The notes under the pieces: model-generated | Seen by the model: only the letters and a program-made list of their open reading frames with translations | Database searches by the model: none | Told to the model about the DNA's origin: nothing | Shown: piece by piece, positions 26,377-34,436 of the stretch | Position numbering within the stretch: the first letter of the stretch is position 1 | Layout: each line of letters opens with the position of its first letter | Assembly (NCBI GenBank): GCA_964448105.1 | Contig: CAYUVK010000028.1 | Coordinates: forward strand, 1-48,699 | Length of the DNA: 48,699 nt | Source: CAVQBP01 sp964448105 | Lineage (GTDB): Bacteria; Bacteroidota; Ignavibacteria; Ignavibacteriales; Ignavibacteriaceae | Direction of reading: 5' to 3' | Program-made: the position numbers and the translations under genes

Positions 26377-26832
26377 CTATTTACAAAAATTATCTTCAAA
26401 TTTTTTAATTTTTTCCAGGCGGCGGTTTAACCTTTCTTCATTCATGTATGTTGCATTTATAAAAGCTGTTACAAGATCTCTTGCAAGCCGAGTTCCTACA
26501 ACTCTTGCACCAAGACACAGTACATTCATAGCATCATGCTCAACACCCTGGTGAGCAGAATAAACATCATGACAAACGGAAGCGTGGATTCCCTTAAATT
26601 TATTTGCAGCAACCGCAGCCCCAACCCCGCTTCCGCAAATTAATATTCCTTTTTCTACATCCCCTTTAATTATTGCTTTGGAAATTATTTCTGCATAATC
26701 AGGGAAATCGTCCAAAGAATCATAATTTTTGTTTCCTAAATCAATTACATCAAAATTATTTTTTTTAAGCCAGGTATAAAGATCTTTTTTTAATTCAAAT
26801 CCGCCATGATCGGAAGCAAGAGCTATTTTCAT
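26377..26832 (-). CDS. rpiB: ribose-5-phosphate isomerase B
   Basis: Interconverts ribulose 5-phosphate and ribose 5-phosphate in the pentose phosphate pathway. The 151-aa RpiB/LacAB fold is complete: N-terminal IALASDHGGFELKK (3-16), catalytic C66 in GILICGSGVGAAVAANK, and H99 in VEHDAMNVLCLGARVVG. The phosphate-binding positions vary slightly from E. coli (GSGVGAAV rather than GTGIGMSI). It may also act on allose 6-phosphate, as some RpiB enzymes do. Separated from the downstream dehydrogenase gene by 184 bp. Confidence 0.94.
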   Translation of the reverse strand: MKIALASDHGGFELKKDLYTWLKKNNFDVIDLGNKNYDSLDDFPDYAEIISKAIIKGDVEKGILICGSGVGAAVAANKFKGIHASVCHDVYSAHQGVEHDAMNVLCLGARVVGTRLARDLVTAFINATYMNEERLNRRLEKIKKFEDNFCK

Positions 26833-27028
26833 TTTATTATTTTTATTCCTTATTTTTCTCTATGATATTATATAAAAATAATGGTTTTCTTCGGAACTAC
26901 GAAATAATAATTTTAATAAAATTAATTTAAGAGATGACTTTTTTAACAAAATTCACTCTCGGATAATACCGATCATTGCTTATTTGTTTAAAACAAATTA
27001 GGTTAATTCAATATTTTAAGGAGGCGCC

Positions 27029-27304
27029 ATGTCTTTACTAGAAATTATTATCTTATTACTTATAGCTGGAATTTGCGGATCAATCGGGCGGGCACTCGTT
27101 GGTTTCTCAAGAGGTGGGTGTGTTATTTCCATTGTTGTGGGTTTTATCGGTGCTTTACTCGGAACATGGATTGCAAGAAAAGCATCACTTCCGGATTTTT
27201 TTGTTTTAAATATTGGCGGAACTGATTTTCCTGTCGTCTGGTCGATTATTGGTTCTGTTTTATTTGTCGGGATTGTAGGCATTCTATCTCCGAGAAGAAC
27301 TTAA
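27029..27304 (+). CDS. GlsB/YeaQ/YmgE family small membrane protein
   Basis: Protein of 91 aa with three membrane helices, glycine-rich, typical of the transglycosylase-associated (GlsB/YeaQ/YmgE) stress-protein family: IILLLIAGICGSIGRALVG, GGCVISIVVGFIGALLGTWI, VVWSIIGSVLFVGIVGIL. A good AGGAGG ribosome-binding site precedes the ATG. Function is poorly defined; members are often induced by envelope or general stress. The MarR gene follows 75 bp later behind its own putative operator. Confidence 0.88.
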   Translation: MSLLEIIILLLIAGICGSIGRALVGFSRGGCVISIVVGFIGALLGTWIARKASLPDFFVLNIGGTDFPVVWSIIGSVLFVGIVGILSPRRT

Positions 27305-27317
27305 TTTTAAATAATGC

Positions 27318-27356
27318 TTGACTATAATTTTATTTTTGTTAGTTTAATATTAAACT
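27318..27356 (+). promoter_or_regulatory. MarR promoter with 16-bp palindromic operator candidate
   Basis: TTGACT (27318-27323) resembles a -35 box. AGTTTAATATTAAACT (27341-27356) is a perfect 16-bp palindrome covering the expected -10 zone, 23 bases before the MarR ATG. MarR dimers bind palindromes of this size, so autorepression is plausible. Spacing from TTGACT to TAATAT (21 bp) is longer than optimal. Confidence 0.5.
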
Positions 27357-27379
27357 TTTCAACATAATTTTAATTTAAG

Positions 27380-27826
27380 ATGGGGACACACTACAAGGGT
27401 TCTAAGAAAGAAATAAATGCCCTCAATGTTTATATAAAGCTCACAAGAGTTGTTGAATCACTCAATTCAATATTGAATGCATCATTATCAAAAGAAGGAT
27501 TAACCGAAAGCCAATTTGGAATTCTCGAGGCTCTCTTTCATTTAGGACCTATGAGCCAAAAAAATTTAGGGAGCAAAATTCTGAAGAGCGGAGGAAATAT
27601 CACATTAGTTATAGATAATCTTGAAAAAAGAAGTCTGGTTTTAAGAAGAAGAGGTGTAGTTGACAGAAGGTATTTTAATATTCAGTTAACCGAAAAAGGG
27701 AAAAAATTAATTGAAACAGTTTTTCCGAAACAATTAAAAATAATTACAGAAGAAATTGGAATATTAAGCGAAAACGATCAGCGTGAATTGCAGCGTATGT
27801 GTAAATTGATTGGGCTTAAACAATAA
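27380..27826 (+). CDS. MarR-family transcriptional regulator
   Basis: Cytoplasmic dimeric winged-helix repressor of 148 aa. Helix-turn-helix and wing segments are MSQKNLGSKILKSGGNITLVI (about 54-74) and LEKRSLVLRRRGVVDRRYFN, followed by LTEKGKKLIE. There is no cysteine in the N-terminal region of the kind used by peroxide-sensing OhrR, so a phenolic or other small-molecule ligand is more likely. It resembles the MhqR/HosA-type branch in length. The neighbours (GlsB-like gene upstream, sirtuin convergent downstream) do not show a clear target apart from its own promoter. Confidence 0.9.
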   Translation: MGTHYKGSKKEINALNVYIKLTRVVESLNSILNASLSKEGLTESQFGILEALFHLGPMSQKNLGSKILKSGGNITLVIDNLEKRSLVLRRRGVVDRRYFNIQLTEKGKKLIETVFPKQLKIITEEIGILSENDQRELQRMCKLIGLKQ

Positions 27827-27972
27827 TATATTTCGAATTTTTGATTTCGGATTGCGGATTTAATCCGGCTTCGTAATTCAAATACAACTTTAATTTCAAA
27901 CCTTTGGATAACTCTCGACAAATAGGTTTTAAAAATTTTTCAATCTTCCTAATCTTTCAATCTTTTAATTTT

Positions 27973-28713
27973 TTAATCTTTAAATTTCTTAACAGCATCC
28001 AAAATTTTCGGTAAAACTTCACCGGATTTACCAAATAAAGATGAATGAACAATGGAAGAAATTTCTGTTCTCTCAATATTTATTTCTACAAGATATGCAC
28101 CTGAATCCTTTGCTTTGTAAATTAAAGATGCGGCTGGATAGACTATTGCAGACGTTCCAACAACAAAAAATATATCTGAATTTTCTGCAGCATTATAAGA
28201 AGCGTCAAATTGATCTTGAGGCAAATACTCGCCAAACCAGACAACATCGGGACGTATTAGACCTCCGCAATCACATATAGGAATTTTTCCCTTAAAAGAC
28301 AAATCTTCTTGATGATATACTTTTTTGCATTTTATGCAATAATTTCTTTCTATATTTCCGTGCAATTCATAGACAGTTTTACTGCCGGCACGTTTATGAA
28401 GATTATCAATATTTTGAGTAATTACTTTTACTTCTGGAACATAATTTTCCATTTCAGTAATTGCTATGTGTCCGGCATTTGGTTTTGATTCCGCAACTAT
28501 TTTTTTTCTGTGTTGATACCATTCCCAAACAAGTTCGGGGTTTTTTAGAAAAGCGCTGAAATTAGCCAATTCTTCCGGCTTTAGTTTATTCCATATCCCA
28601 TCTTTCCCCCTGAAAACAGGTATGCCGCTTTCGGCAGAAATGCCTGCCCCTGTAAAAAATACAACGCTTTTCGCTTCAGTTATTTTATTAATTATTTCTT
28701 CAGAGATTTTCAT
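27973..28713 (-). CDS. cobB: Sir2-type NAD-dependent protein deacylase
   Basis: Removes acyl groups from lysines using NAD+. The 246-aa protein shows TGAGISAESGIPVFRG (21-36), TQNIDNLHKRAG (99-110), catalytic H118 in YELHGN, a zinc site C126/C129/C147/C149 (the second pair is CDC instead of CxxC), and VVGTSAIVYPAASL. Y66 and R69 in WYQHR match the Tyr/Arg pair that selects succinyl and malonyl groups in class III sirtuins such as SIRT5 and CobB. No acetyl-CoA synthetase or acetyltransferase gene is adjacent. Confidence 0.92.
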   Translation of the reverse strand: MKISEEIINKITEAKSVVFFTGAGISAESGIPVFRGKDGIWNKLKPEELANFSAFLKNPELVWEWYQHRKKIVAESKPNAGHIAITEMENYVPEVKVITQNIDNLHKRAGSKTVYELHGNIERNYCIKCKKVYHQEDLSFKGKIPICDCGGLIRPDVVWFGEYLPQDQFDASYNAAENSDIFFVVGTSAIVYPAASLIYKAKDSGAYLVEINIERTEISSIVHSSLFGKSGEVLPKILDAVKKFKD

Positions 28714-28898
28714 TTTTAAACTTAAAATATCTAAATAATTTTTTAATTTAATTTTGTTCTTACATTTGTTCTTACATTAGATTAATCAACTTTCTTTTGC
28801 CCAAACTTTTTCAGAAATTACCCGTAATGTTTTTATATATTCCTGACATTTAGTCATGAAATATTATCAAATTTTTAATTTAAAAAAAGGGTGAGATT

Positions 28899-30098
28899 AT
28901 GAGAGTATTAATAGCGGATAAATTTCCGGATCAATATACGGAAAAAATTAGAAGCCTTGTCCGGGAAGTTATTTATGAACCAAAGCTGAAAGAGGGTGAT
29001 CTCCCGGATAATGTGAAAGATGTTGATATATTAATTGTCCGTTCAACAATTGTAAGTGCAGAATGCATTAATAAATCAAATAAGCTTAGCTTAATCATTC
29101 GTGCAGGTGCCGGAGTTAATAATATAGATATTAAAGCTGCAAACGAGAAAGGGATATTTGTATCTAATTGCCCCGGTAAAAACAGCATTGCAGTAGCAGA
29201 ATTGGCAATGGGATTAATTTGTGCTATTGATAGAAGAATCCCTGATAATGTTGTTGATTTTAGAAATGGGAAATGGAATAAGGCATTGTATTCAAAAGCC
29301 GATGGTTTATTTGGTAAAACTCTAGGAATTGTCGGTGTAGGTCAGATTGGAATCGAGCTTATTTACCGTGCTCTTGCTTTCGGTTTAAAAGTTATCGGCT
29401 GGTCAAGATCTCTAGCAATAGAAAAAGCTGAAAGCCTCGGAATTGAAAAGGTTGATACGCTGCAAGAATTGTTCGCAAAATCGGACATCGTCTCAATTCA
29501 TTTAGCTCAAAATGCGGACACAAAAAAAATTATTTCAAAAGATTTAATTAATAAGCTGAAAAAAGGAGCTTATTTAATCAATACTGCAAGGGCTGGAGTT
29601 GTAGACGAAGAAGCACTAATAAGTACCGCTAAAGAAGGTAGAATATTCGTCGGCATGGATGTATTTAATGCTGAACCGGAAGGAAAAGAAGGAGATTTTA
29701 AAAATGAAATTTCAAATATCAAAAATATTTATGTAACACATCATATTGGTGCATCTACAGAGCAAGCGCAAAATGCAGTAGCTGAAGAAACATATAATAT
29801 AATCAAAGGCTATATTGAACTTGGAGAAATAAACAATTGGGTTAACCGTTGTCAAAAAACTGCTGCAAAATATCAACTTGTTGTAAGACATTTTGATAAG
29901 CCGGGAGTTCTTGCTCGTGTATTAAGACTTTTAAGCGAAGAAAGAATAAATGCTCAGGAAATGGAAAATGTAATTTTTGACGGTGAAAAAACTGCCTGCT
30001 GTACAATTAAATTAGATTCAAAACCATCTGATAAAATTTTAAAAGAAATGCCCCAAAAAGAAGATGAGATAATAGATATATCAATGGTAGAATTATAA
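28899..30098 (+). CDS. serA: D-3-phosphoglycerate dehydrogenase (ACT-type)
   Basis: First enzyme of serine synthesis, oxidising 3-phosphoglycerate. The 399 aa give an N-terminal substrate domain, a Rossmann segment with GIVGVGQIGIELIYR, INTARAGVVDEEAL with the catalytic arginine region, the catalytic histidine in VTHHIGASTEQAQ, and a C-terminal ACT domain (about 325-399, VRHFDKPGVLARVLRLLSEE) that usually mediates serine feedback. The start has AAGGGTGAG before ATG. A perfect 30-bp palindrome follows the stop. Not in an operon with serB or serC here. Confidence 0.93.
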   Translation: MRVLIADKFPDQYTEKIRSLVREVIYEPKLKEGDLPDNVKDVDILIVRSTIVSAECINKSNKLSLIIRAGAGVNNIDIKAANEKGIFVSNCPGKNSIAVAELAMGLICAIDRRIPDNVVDFRNGKWNKALYSKADGLFGKTLGIVGVGQIGIELIYRALAFGLKVIGWSRSLAIEKAESLGIEKVDTLQELFAKSDIVSIHLAQNADTKKIISKDLINKLKKGAYLINTARAGVVDEEALISTAKEGRIFVGMDVFNAEPEGKEGDFKNEISNIKNIYVTHHIGASTEQAQNAVAEETYNIIKGYIELGEINNWVNRCQKTAAKYQLVVRHFDKPGVLARVLRLLSEERINAQEMENVIFDGEKTACCTIKLDSKPSDKILKEMPQKEDEIIDISMVEL

Positions 30099-30110
30099 AA
30101 TCTTTCCAAA

Positions 30111-30140
30111 TGTAGAGACGAGGCATGCCTCGTCTCTACA
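30111..30140. repeat. perfect 30-bp palindrome, dispersed-repeat type and bidirectional terminator candidate
   Basis: The 30 bases are fully self-complementary; the half-site is TGTAGAGACGAGGCA. It lies 12 bases after the serA stop and one base before the stop of the convergent MqnA-like gene, so it can form a hairpin in both transcripts. The GTAGAGACG...CGTCTCTAC form is a widespread bacterial intergenic palindrome style; degenerate relatives occur at 34.3-34.4 kb in this window. Confidence 0.9.
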
Positions 30141-30141
30141 A

Positions 30142-30900
30142 CTAAACAAATTTTACTTCCACTATATCATCAATAATTCCGTGATAGTACGGCAGACTCA
30201 ACAATTGGTTGATTCCTTCAATATCAATTGGAGCAAAATCCAAAATTAAAGAAGAGATATTTGTTTTTATGTATTCTTTTGTTTTATCACTAAGATTAGT
30301 GCCGAATTTATAATCTTCAACATTGTTATAAACTAAATTACCTATGTCCTTTAATTTCTCATTTAAATCTTCCAGCACTTCTTTATCTGTTGAAGCAAAA
30401 ACATAATTAACAAAAGGCAGAGACAAAGATTCGATAACTTCTTCGGAAAAGCTTACGCCGGAAAAAAATCTATCGCCCTCAAAATTCTTATTCCCGGTAA
30501 TAACTACATTTTTATTTTGCAGATTTTGTTCTTTAGTTAAAATCTCAATTTTTATATCCGAATTATAAATTTCTTTGAATAAAATCTTGCTTAAAATTAC
30601 TTCAAGTGAAGATACATCGCCGAAAAGACTAAATTCATTTATGTCTTTTTCCCCGGATTTAAAATAGATATAAGAATTACACAAGCTGCTTTCAAATGAA
30701 ATCCCATGTTCTTTTGATATATATAGGTCAGTATTTTTTAATAAATCAAGTGTTGGTATTAATCCAATCGATTTTTCATGGTTTTTTATTTCGGATGTTA
30801 TTAAAGCTGAAGATCTGAATATTAATTTTTTAGTCAAACCGGGATCAAAATTGCTTGAAAGTATTTCTGTAAAAATATTTGAAGGAAAAAATAATTTCAT
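30142..30900 (-). CDS. MqnA/MqnD-like periplasmic-binding-fold protein (divergent)
   Basis: Cytoplasmic-looking 252-aa protein without a signal peptide. The segments SIGLIPTLDLLKNTDLYI (44-61), GISFESSLCNSYIYF and DVSSLEVILSKILFKEIYN resemble the pattern of the menaquinone-pathway MqnA/MqnD family (Asp/Ile-Gly-Leu-Ile-Pro, then 'SSRTSVALLRILLKE'-type text), implying a type 2 periplasmic-binding fold. The similarity is moderate and key residues are not clear, so a futalosine-pathway role is only one possibility. No other mqn gene is nearby. It converges on serA. Confidence 0.45.
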   Translation of the reverse strand: MKLFFPSNIFTEILSSNFDPGLTKKLIFRSSALITSEIKNHEKSIGLIPTLDLLKNTDLYISKEHGISFESSLCNSYIYFKSGEKDINEFSLFGDVSSLEVILSKILFKEIYNSDIKIEILTKEQNLQNKNVVITGNKNFEGDRFFSGVSFSEEVIESLSLPFVNYVFASTDKEVLEDLNEKLKDIGNLVYNNVEDYKFGTNLSDKTKEYIKTNISSLILDFAPIDIEGINQLLSLPYYHGIIDDIVEVKFV

Positions 30901-31172
30901 AATAAAAATTCTAACAGCATTCTTATAACAAAAAATACGAAATTTTTCTGTTCACAGGAAAGGAATTATAGCTTAGAATCAAATTTATCTTTTCAAATAA
31001 AAACTGTAAAAAATTAAAGCTGCTCTCTTTCGCATACAGATTTATCCAATTTTTGAGTTAAATACTTAAATCCAACTTATATCACAATTTTCAAATTAGT
31101 CAAAAATCGTTCTTTGTTTTTTTTAATAATTTTTTTTATTAGTAGTGTAGGAATAAATTAGGAGGTTAAAAT

Positions 31173-31457
31173 ATGGCTAAAGCTCTTTATAACGGGAAAA
31201 CAATTGCTGAAAGTAAAGACACAAAAATTATTGACGGTAATTGGTATTTTCCCAAAGATTCGATAAATAAAAAATATTTAAAGGAGAGTCCAACACACCT
31301 AATCAGCACCGATAAAGGAGAGGCCAATTTTTTTAATATTTATGTTGCCGATAAAGTAAACTGGAATGCTGCCTGGTATTATCCTAAACCCAAAGAAGAA
31401 TTAGTTGACATAAAAGACCGTATTGGATTCGGCCCGGGCATTCAAATAGAAAAGTAA
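31173..31457 (+). CDS. DUF427 domain protein
   Basis: Small 94-aa beta protein of the DUF427 family: AKALYNGKTIAESKDTKII, GNWYFPKDSINKKYL, NAAWYYPKP, GFGPGIQIEK. The usual CPWKG stretch in the centre of the family reads STDKGEA here, so the conserved cysteine is missing. Function unknown. An excellent GGAGG ribosome-binding site precedes ATG, and a strong terminator follows directly, so it is a single-gene transcript. Confidence 0.88.
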   Translation: MAKALYNGKTIAESKDTKIIDGNWYFPKDSINKKYLKESPTHLISTDKGEANFFNIYVADKVNWNAAWYYPKPKEELVDIKDRIGFGPGIQIEK

Positions 31458-31462
31458 ATAGT

Positions 31463-31498
31463 GGGTGTATAGAATAATTTTTATACACCCTAATTTTT
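31463..31498 (+). terminator. rho-independent terminator after DUF427 gene
   Basis: GGGTGTATA (31463-31471) pairs perfectly with TATACACCC (31482-31490), a nine-base stem with a ten-base A/T loop, followed by TAATTTTTT. It lies five bases after the stop codon. Confidence 0.88.
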
Positions 31499-31642
31499 TA
31501 CTGCCAGCTAAAATATTACACAATCATTTTTAAAAAGCTTTTAGTATTAGAATAAAAAATATTTGATTAAATTTACCTTCATTAAAAGATTTTATCATCT
31601 TAATAAAATAAGAATCTTTTTAACCTTTGATTTTTTACTTTT

Positions 31643-31671
31643 TCAGCCAAGGCTGATCAGCCTCCGGCTGA
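31643..31671. repeat. double TCAGCC/GGCTGA hairpin repeat
   Basis: Two adjacent hairpins: TCAGCC-aa-GGCTGA (31643-31656) and TCAGCC-tcc-GGCTGA (31657-31671). Preceded by TTTTTTACTTTT and followed by GACTT. A degenerate copy with the same flanks (CTTTTTCAGCC...GGCTAAGACTT) lies at 43464-43490 after hemB. It sits 15 bp before the NRDE start codon, so it may also affect translation of that gene. Confidence 0.85.
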
Positions 31672-31686
31672 GACTTTGATTTAAAA

Positions 31687-32448
31687 ATGTGTTTACTTTT
31701 ATTAGCATATAAAACTCATCCGAATTACAAATTAATTATAGCGGCCAACAGAGATGAATTTTATGAAAGGCCGGCATTACCGCTTCATAACTGGGAAGGT
31801 AATCCCGAACTTTTCGCAGGCAAAGACATACAAGGAAAAGGTACCTGGCTCGGTATAACTAAAAATGGGAAAATTGCTGCGATTACTAATTATAGGGATA
31901 TGAACAAAATTAAATTGGATGCGCCATCAAGGGGGAAACTAGTAACTGATTTTTTACTTCATAAAACAACATCAGAAAATTATTCTAATATATTGTTGGA
32001 AACTGCAGATATGTACAATGGTTACAATTTAATTTATGGGGATGTCGATAATTTATTTTACTTTTCAAACATAAATAAAGAACCAATTAAATTATCTTCG
32101 GGAATTCACGGCTTAAGCAACCATCTACTAGATACGCCCTGGCCTAAAGTAGTTAAAAGCAAGAAAGAATTTTTTAAAATTATAGAAGAAGAAAATCCAT
32201 CTGAAGATAAATTATTTCAACTTTTAGGAGATAATGAAATTTTCAATAAAGATCTGCCGGAGACAGGACTAGGGAAAGAGCTGGAAAGAATGGTTTCCCC
32301 GATTTTTACTGTTACAGAAAAATATGGCACACGTTCTTCTTCAGTTATTCTTGTTGATCTTCATGAGAATGTTACATTTACCGAGAAGTCATTGATCAAC
32401 GAAAATAAAAAATGGAAAATTTCATCTTTTAATTTTAAAATTGAATAA
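31687..32448 (+). CDS. NRDE family protein (TANGO2-like)
   Basis: Protein of 253 aa, named for its NRDE motif, here N21-R22-D23-E24 in IIAANRDEFYERP. It starts MCLLLLAYK, so Cys2 could act as an N-terminal nucleophile after removal of methionine, as expected for this Ntn-like family. Other conserved text is AGKDIQGKGTWLGITKNG, ITNYRD, GLSNHLLDTPWPKV and the C-terminal YGTRSSSVILVD. The function is not established; eukaryotic TANGO2 has been linked to haem or lipid handling. No clear Shine-Dalgarno site: a hairpin repeat occupies the leader. The arginase-family gene follows 48 bp later in the same direction. Confidence 0.87.
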   Translation: MCLLLLAYKTHPNYKLIIAANRDEFYERPALPLHNWEGNPELFAGKDIQGKGTWLGITKNGKIAAITNYRDMNKIKLDAPSRGKLVTDFLLHKTTSENYSNILLETADMYNGYNLIYGDVDNLFYFSNINKEPIKLSSGIHGLSNHLLDTPWPKVVKSKKEFFKIIEEENPSEDKLFQLLGDNEIFNKDLPETGLGKELERMVSPIFTVTEKYGTRSSSVILVDLHENVTFTEKSLINENKKWKISSFNFKIE

Positions 32449-32496
32449 TTTATTTAACAATTATCATTAAGCAGTAATACAATTTGATATAAGACA

Positions 32497-33426
32497 ATGA
32501 ACATCTTCGAATTAACAACAAGACCAAACGAAAATCTTTTCTATAAAAGAAATGATCCTGAAGATATTAGACTTGGAGAAAAGATCAGAACTGATATAAA
32601 AGACTATTACGATTCAAATGTTGTTATTTTAGGATCGCCGCAGGATGAAGGAGTAATTAGAAATAAAGGACGTGAAGGTGCCAAAGGCGCACCGGATAAA
32701 ATTCGTGAAGCACTTTATAAGCTTGTTAATAATGATAAAATTGATAAGCTGAAAATAATTGATATCGGAAATATTAAAATTGAAAACGGTCTTGAAGAAA
32801 TGCATGAAAAGCAGGAAGAGGTTGTTCATCAATTATTACATGAAAATAAAAAAATAATTATACTCGGCGGCGGGAACGATATTTCATATCCGGACTGCAA
32901 AGCATTATCCCGGTTTAATAACAATCTTTTAGCATTTAATATTGATAGTCATTTCGATATTCGTTCCGATAAACTAAGAAATAGCGGGACCCCTTACAGA
33001 ATGCTTTTAGAAGAAAATCTAATTAAGCCTAAAAACTTTTTTGAGATCGGGATTAAACAATTTGCTTCTTCAGCGGTTCATAAAAAATATCTGGAGACCA
33101 AAGGATGTAATATCTTATATTTTGATGAGGTTAAGAAAAAAGGTCTCAAAAAATTATTAAAAGAAATTCTTGTAAAAAAGAAAAACAAAGCCTTGTTCTG
33201 GGGATTCGATATGGATTCTGTAAATGCTTCTGATGCACCAGGCGTAAGTGCACCAAGTCCAATTGGTTTATCAGCAGACGAAGCGGTTTTAATATCGGAG
33301 CTTGCAGGAAAAGATAAAAGGACAAATATCTTTGAAATATCCGAAGTAAATCCAAAATATGATATTGATAACAGGACAAGCAAATTAGCCGCAATGATGA
33401 TCTGGCATTTTTTGAATGTTATGTAA
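32497..33426 (+). CDS. arginase/formimidoylglutamase-family ureohydrolase
   Basis: Cytoplasmic 309-aa metallohydrolase of the arginase/agmatinase/HutG family, splitting a guanidine- or formimino-type substrate. Metal-binding motifs are FNIDSHFDIR (D150, H152, D154) and GFDMDSVNASDAPGVSAPSP (D238, D240). The first motif reads GGGNDISY, with N127 at the position of the usual His ligand of GGDHS, so one manganese site is altered; this occurs in some HutG-like members, and activity should not be assumed lost. No histidine-degradation or arginine gene is adjacent, so the substrate is uncertain. Confidence 0.82.
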   Translation: MNIFELTTRPNENLFYKRNDPEDIRLGEKIRTDIKDYYDSNVVILGSPQDEGVIRNKGREGAKGAPDKIREALYKLVNNDKIDKLKIIDIGNIKIENGLEEMHEKQEEVVHQLLHENKKIIILGGGNDISYPDCKALSRFNNNLLAFNIDSHFDIRSDKLRNSGTPYRMLLEENLIKPKNFFEIGIKQFASSAVHKKYLETKGCNILYFDEVKKKGLKKLLKEILVKKKNKALFWGFDMDSVNASDAPGVSAPSPIGLSADEAVLISELAGKDKRTNIFEISEVNPKYDIDNRTSKLAAMMIWHFLNVM

Positions 33427-33532
33427 TTCTCATTAATTTTACTTAAATATATTATAGTTCGATCACTTAATTATTTCTTTTTGTTAGATTCATATTACTT
33501 ATTGAAAATTCTTATTTCATTATCTTTATAAA

Positions 33533-34270
33533 ATGAAAGAAGGGAAAATTCATATAGGTACATCCGGCTGGAGCTACAAACATTGGAAAGGTAATTTTTA
33601 TCCTGAAAATATGCCGCAAAAAGACTGGCTTCAATTTTATATCGATAAAGGGTTCATAACTGTTGAATTAAATAGTACTTTTTATCACCTCCCTTATAAA
33701 TCGACATTTGAAAAATGGAGAAAATCGGTTCCAAAAGATTTTCTTTTTTCAGTAAAAGCCAGCAGGTATATAACTCATACTAAAAAATTGCACGAGGTCA
33801 AGGAAAGTGTAAAGAAATTTTTTAATGAGGCAAAAGAATTAAATGAAAAGCTTGGACCGGTCCTCTTTCAGCTTCCCCCGGGATGGAAATTTGATAAAGA
33901 AAGACTGACAAATTTTTTAAAAAATCTTTCTAATAAATATCGATATACTTTTGAATTCAGGAATAATACATGGTGGAATGATGAGGCTTTCGAATTATTG
34001 AAGAATAACAATATTGCTTTTTGTATCTATGAGCTTGAAGGAACAATCACTCCGAAAGAAACAACAGCGAATTTTGTGTATATAAGACTCCATGGTCCTG
34101 AGAAAAAATATCAAGGTTATTATAATAAAAAAACTCTTTCAGATTGGGCTGATTCATTTGTAAAATGGAAAGATGATGGCAAAGATATTTTCTGTTATTT
34201 TGATAACGATCAAAACGGTTATGCAGCAAAAAATGCACTTGAACTGAATGAGCTAATAGAAAAAAATTAA
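33533..34270 (+). CDS. DUF72 (YecE-like) protein
   Basis: TIM-barrel-like protein of 245 aa from the DUF72 family: HIGTSGWSYKHWKGNFYPE (7-25), VELNSTFYHLP, FLFSVKASRYITHTKKL, LGPVLFQLPPGWKFD, and the C-terminal DNDQNGYAAKNALEL. Biochemical role unknown. The start codon has no clear ribosome-binding site. Monocistronic; degenerate palindromic repeats occupy the spacer to the next gene. Confidence 0.9.
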   Translation: MKEGKIHIGTSGWSYKHWKGNFYPENMPQKDWLQFYIDKGFITVELNSTFYHLPYKSTFEKWRKSVPKDFLFSVKASRYITHTKKLHEVKESVKKFFNEAKELNEKLGPVLFQLPPGWKFDKERLTNFLKNLSNKYRYTFEFRNNTWWNDEAFELLKNNNIAFCIYELEGTITPKETTANFVYIRLHGPEKKYQGYYNKKTLSDWADSFVKWKDDGKDIFCYFDNDQNGYAAKNALELNELIEKN

Positions 34271-34294
34271 ACGATTTCTTGCGTGAATAAAGTT

Positions 34295-34398
34295 GAGTGG
34301 AGACGCCTCGGTGAGGCCTCTAAAAATTAGGAATCTAAAATAAAAAGAAATGCCAATAGATAATTATTATGTAAAGATGCTCCACCGGGTGTCTCTGC
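34295..34398. repeat. degenerate GTAGAGACG-type palindromes
   Basis: Unit A (about 34297-34322) contains GAGAC-GCCTC-ggt-GAGGC-CTCTA with an intact five-base stem. Unit B (34371-34398) runs GTAAAGATG...GTGTCTCTGC. Both are imperfect relatives of the perfect palindrome at 30111-30140. They fill the spacer upstream of the Rieske/AIF-type gene. Confidence 0.6.
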
Positions 34399-34436
34399 AA
34401 ATGTTATTTTATTTATAATTATTAAAGGATATATAA

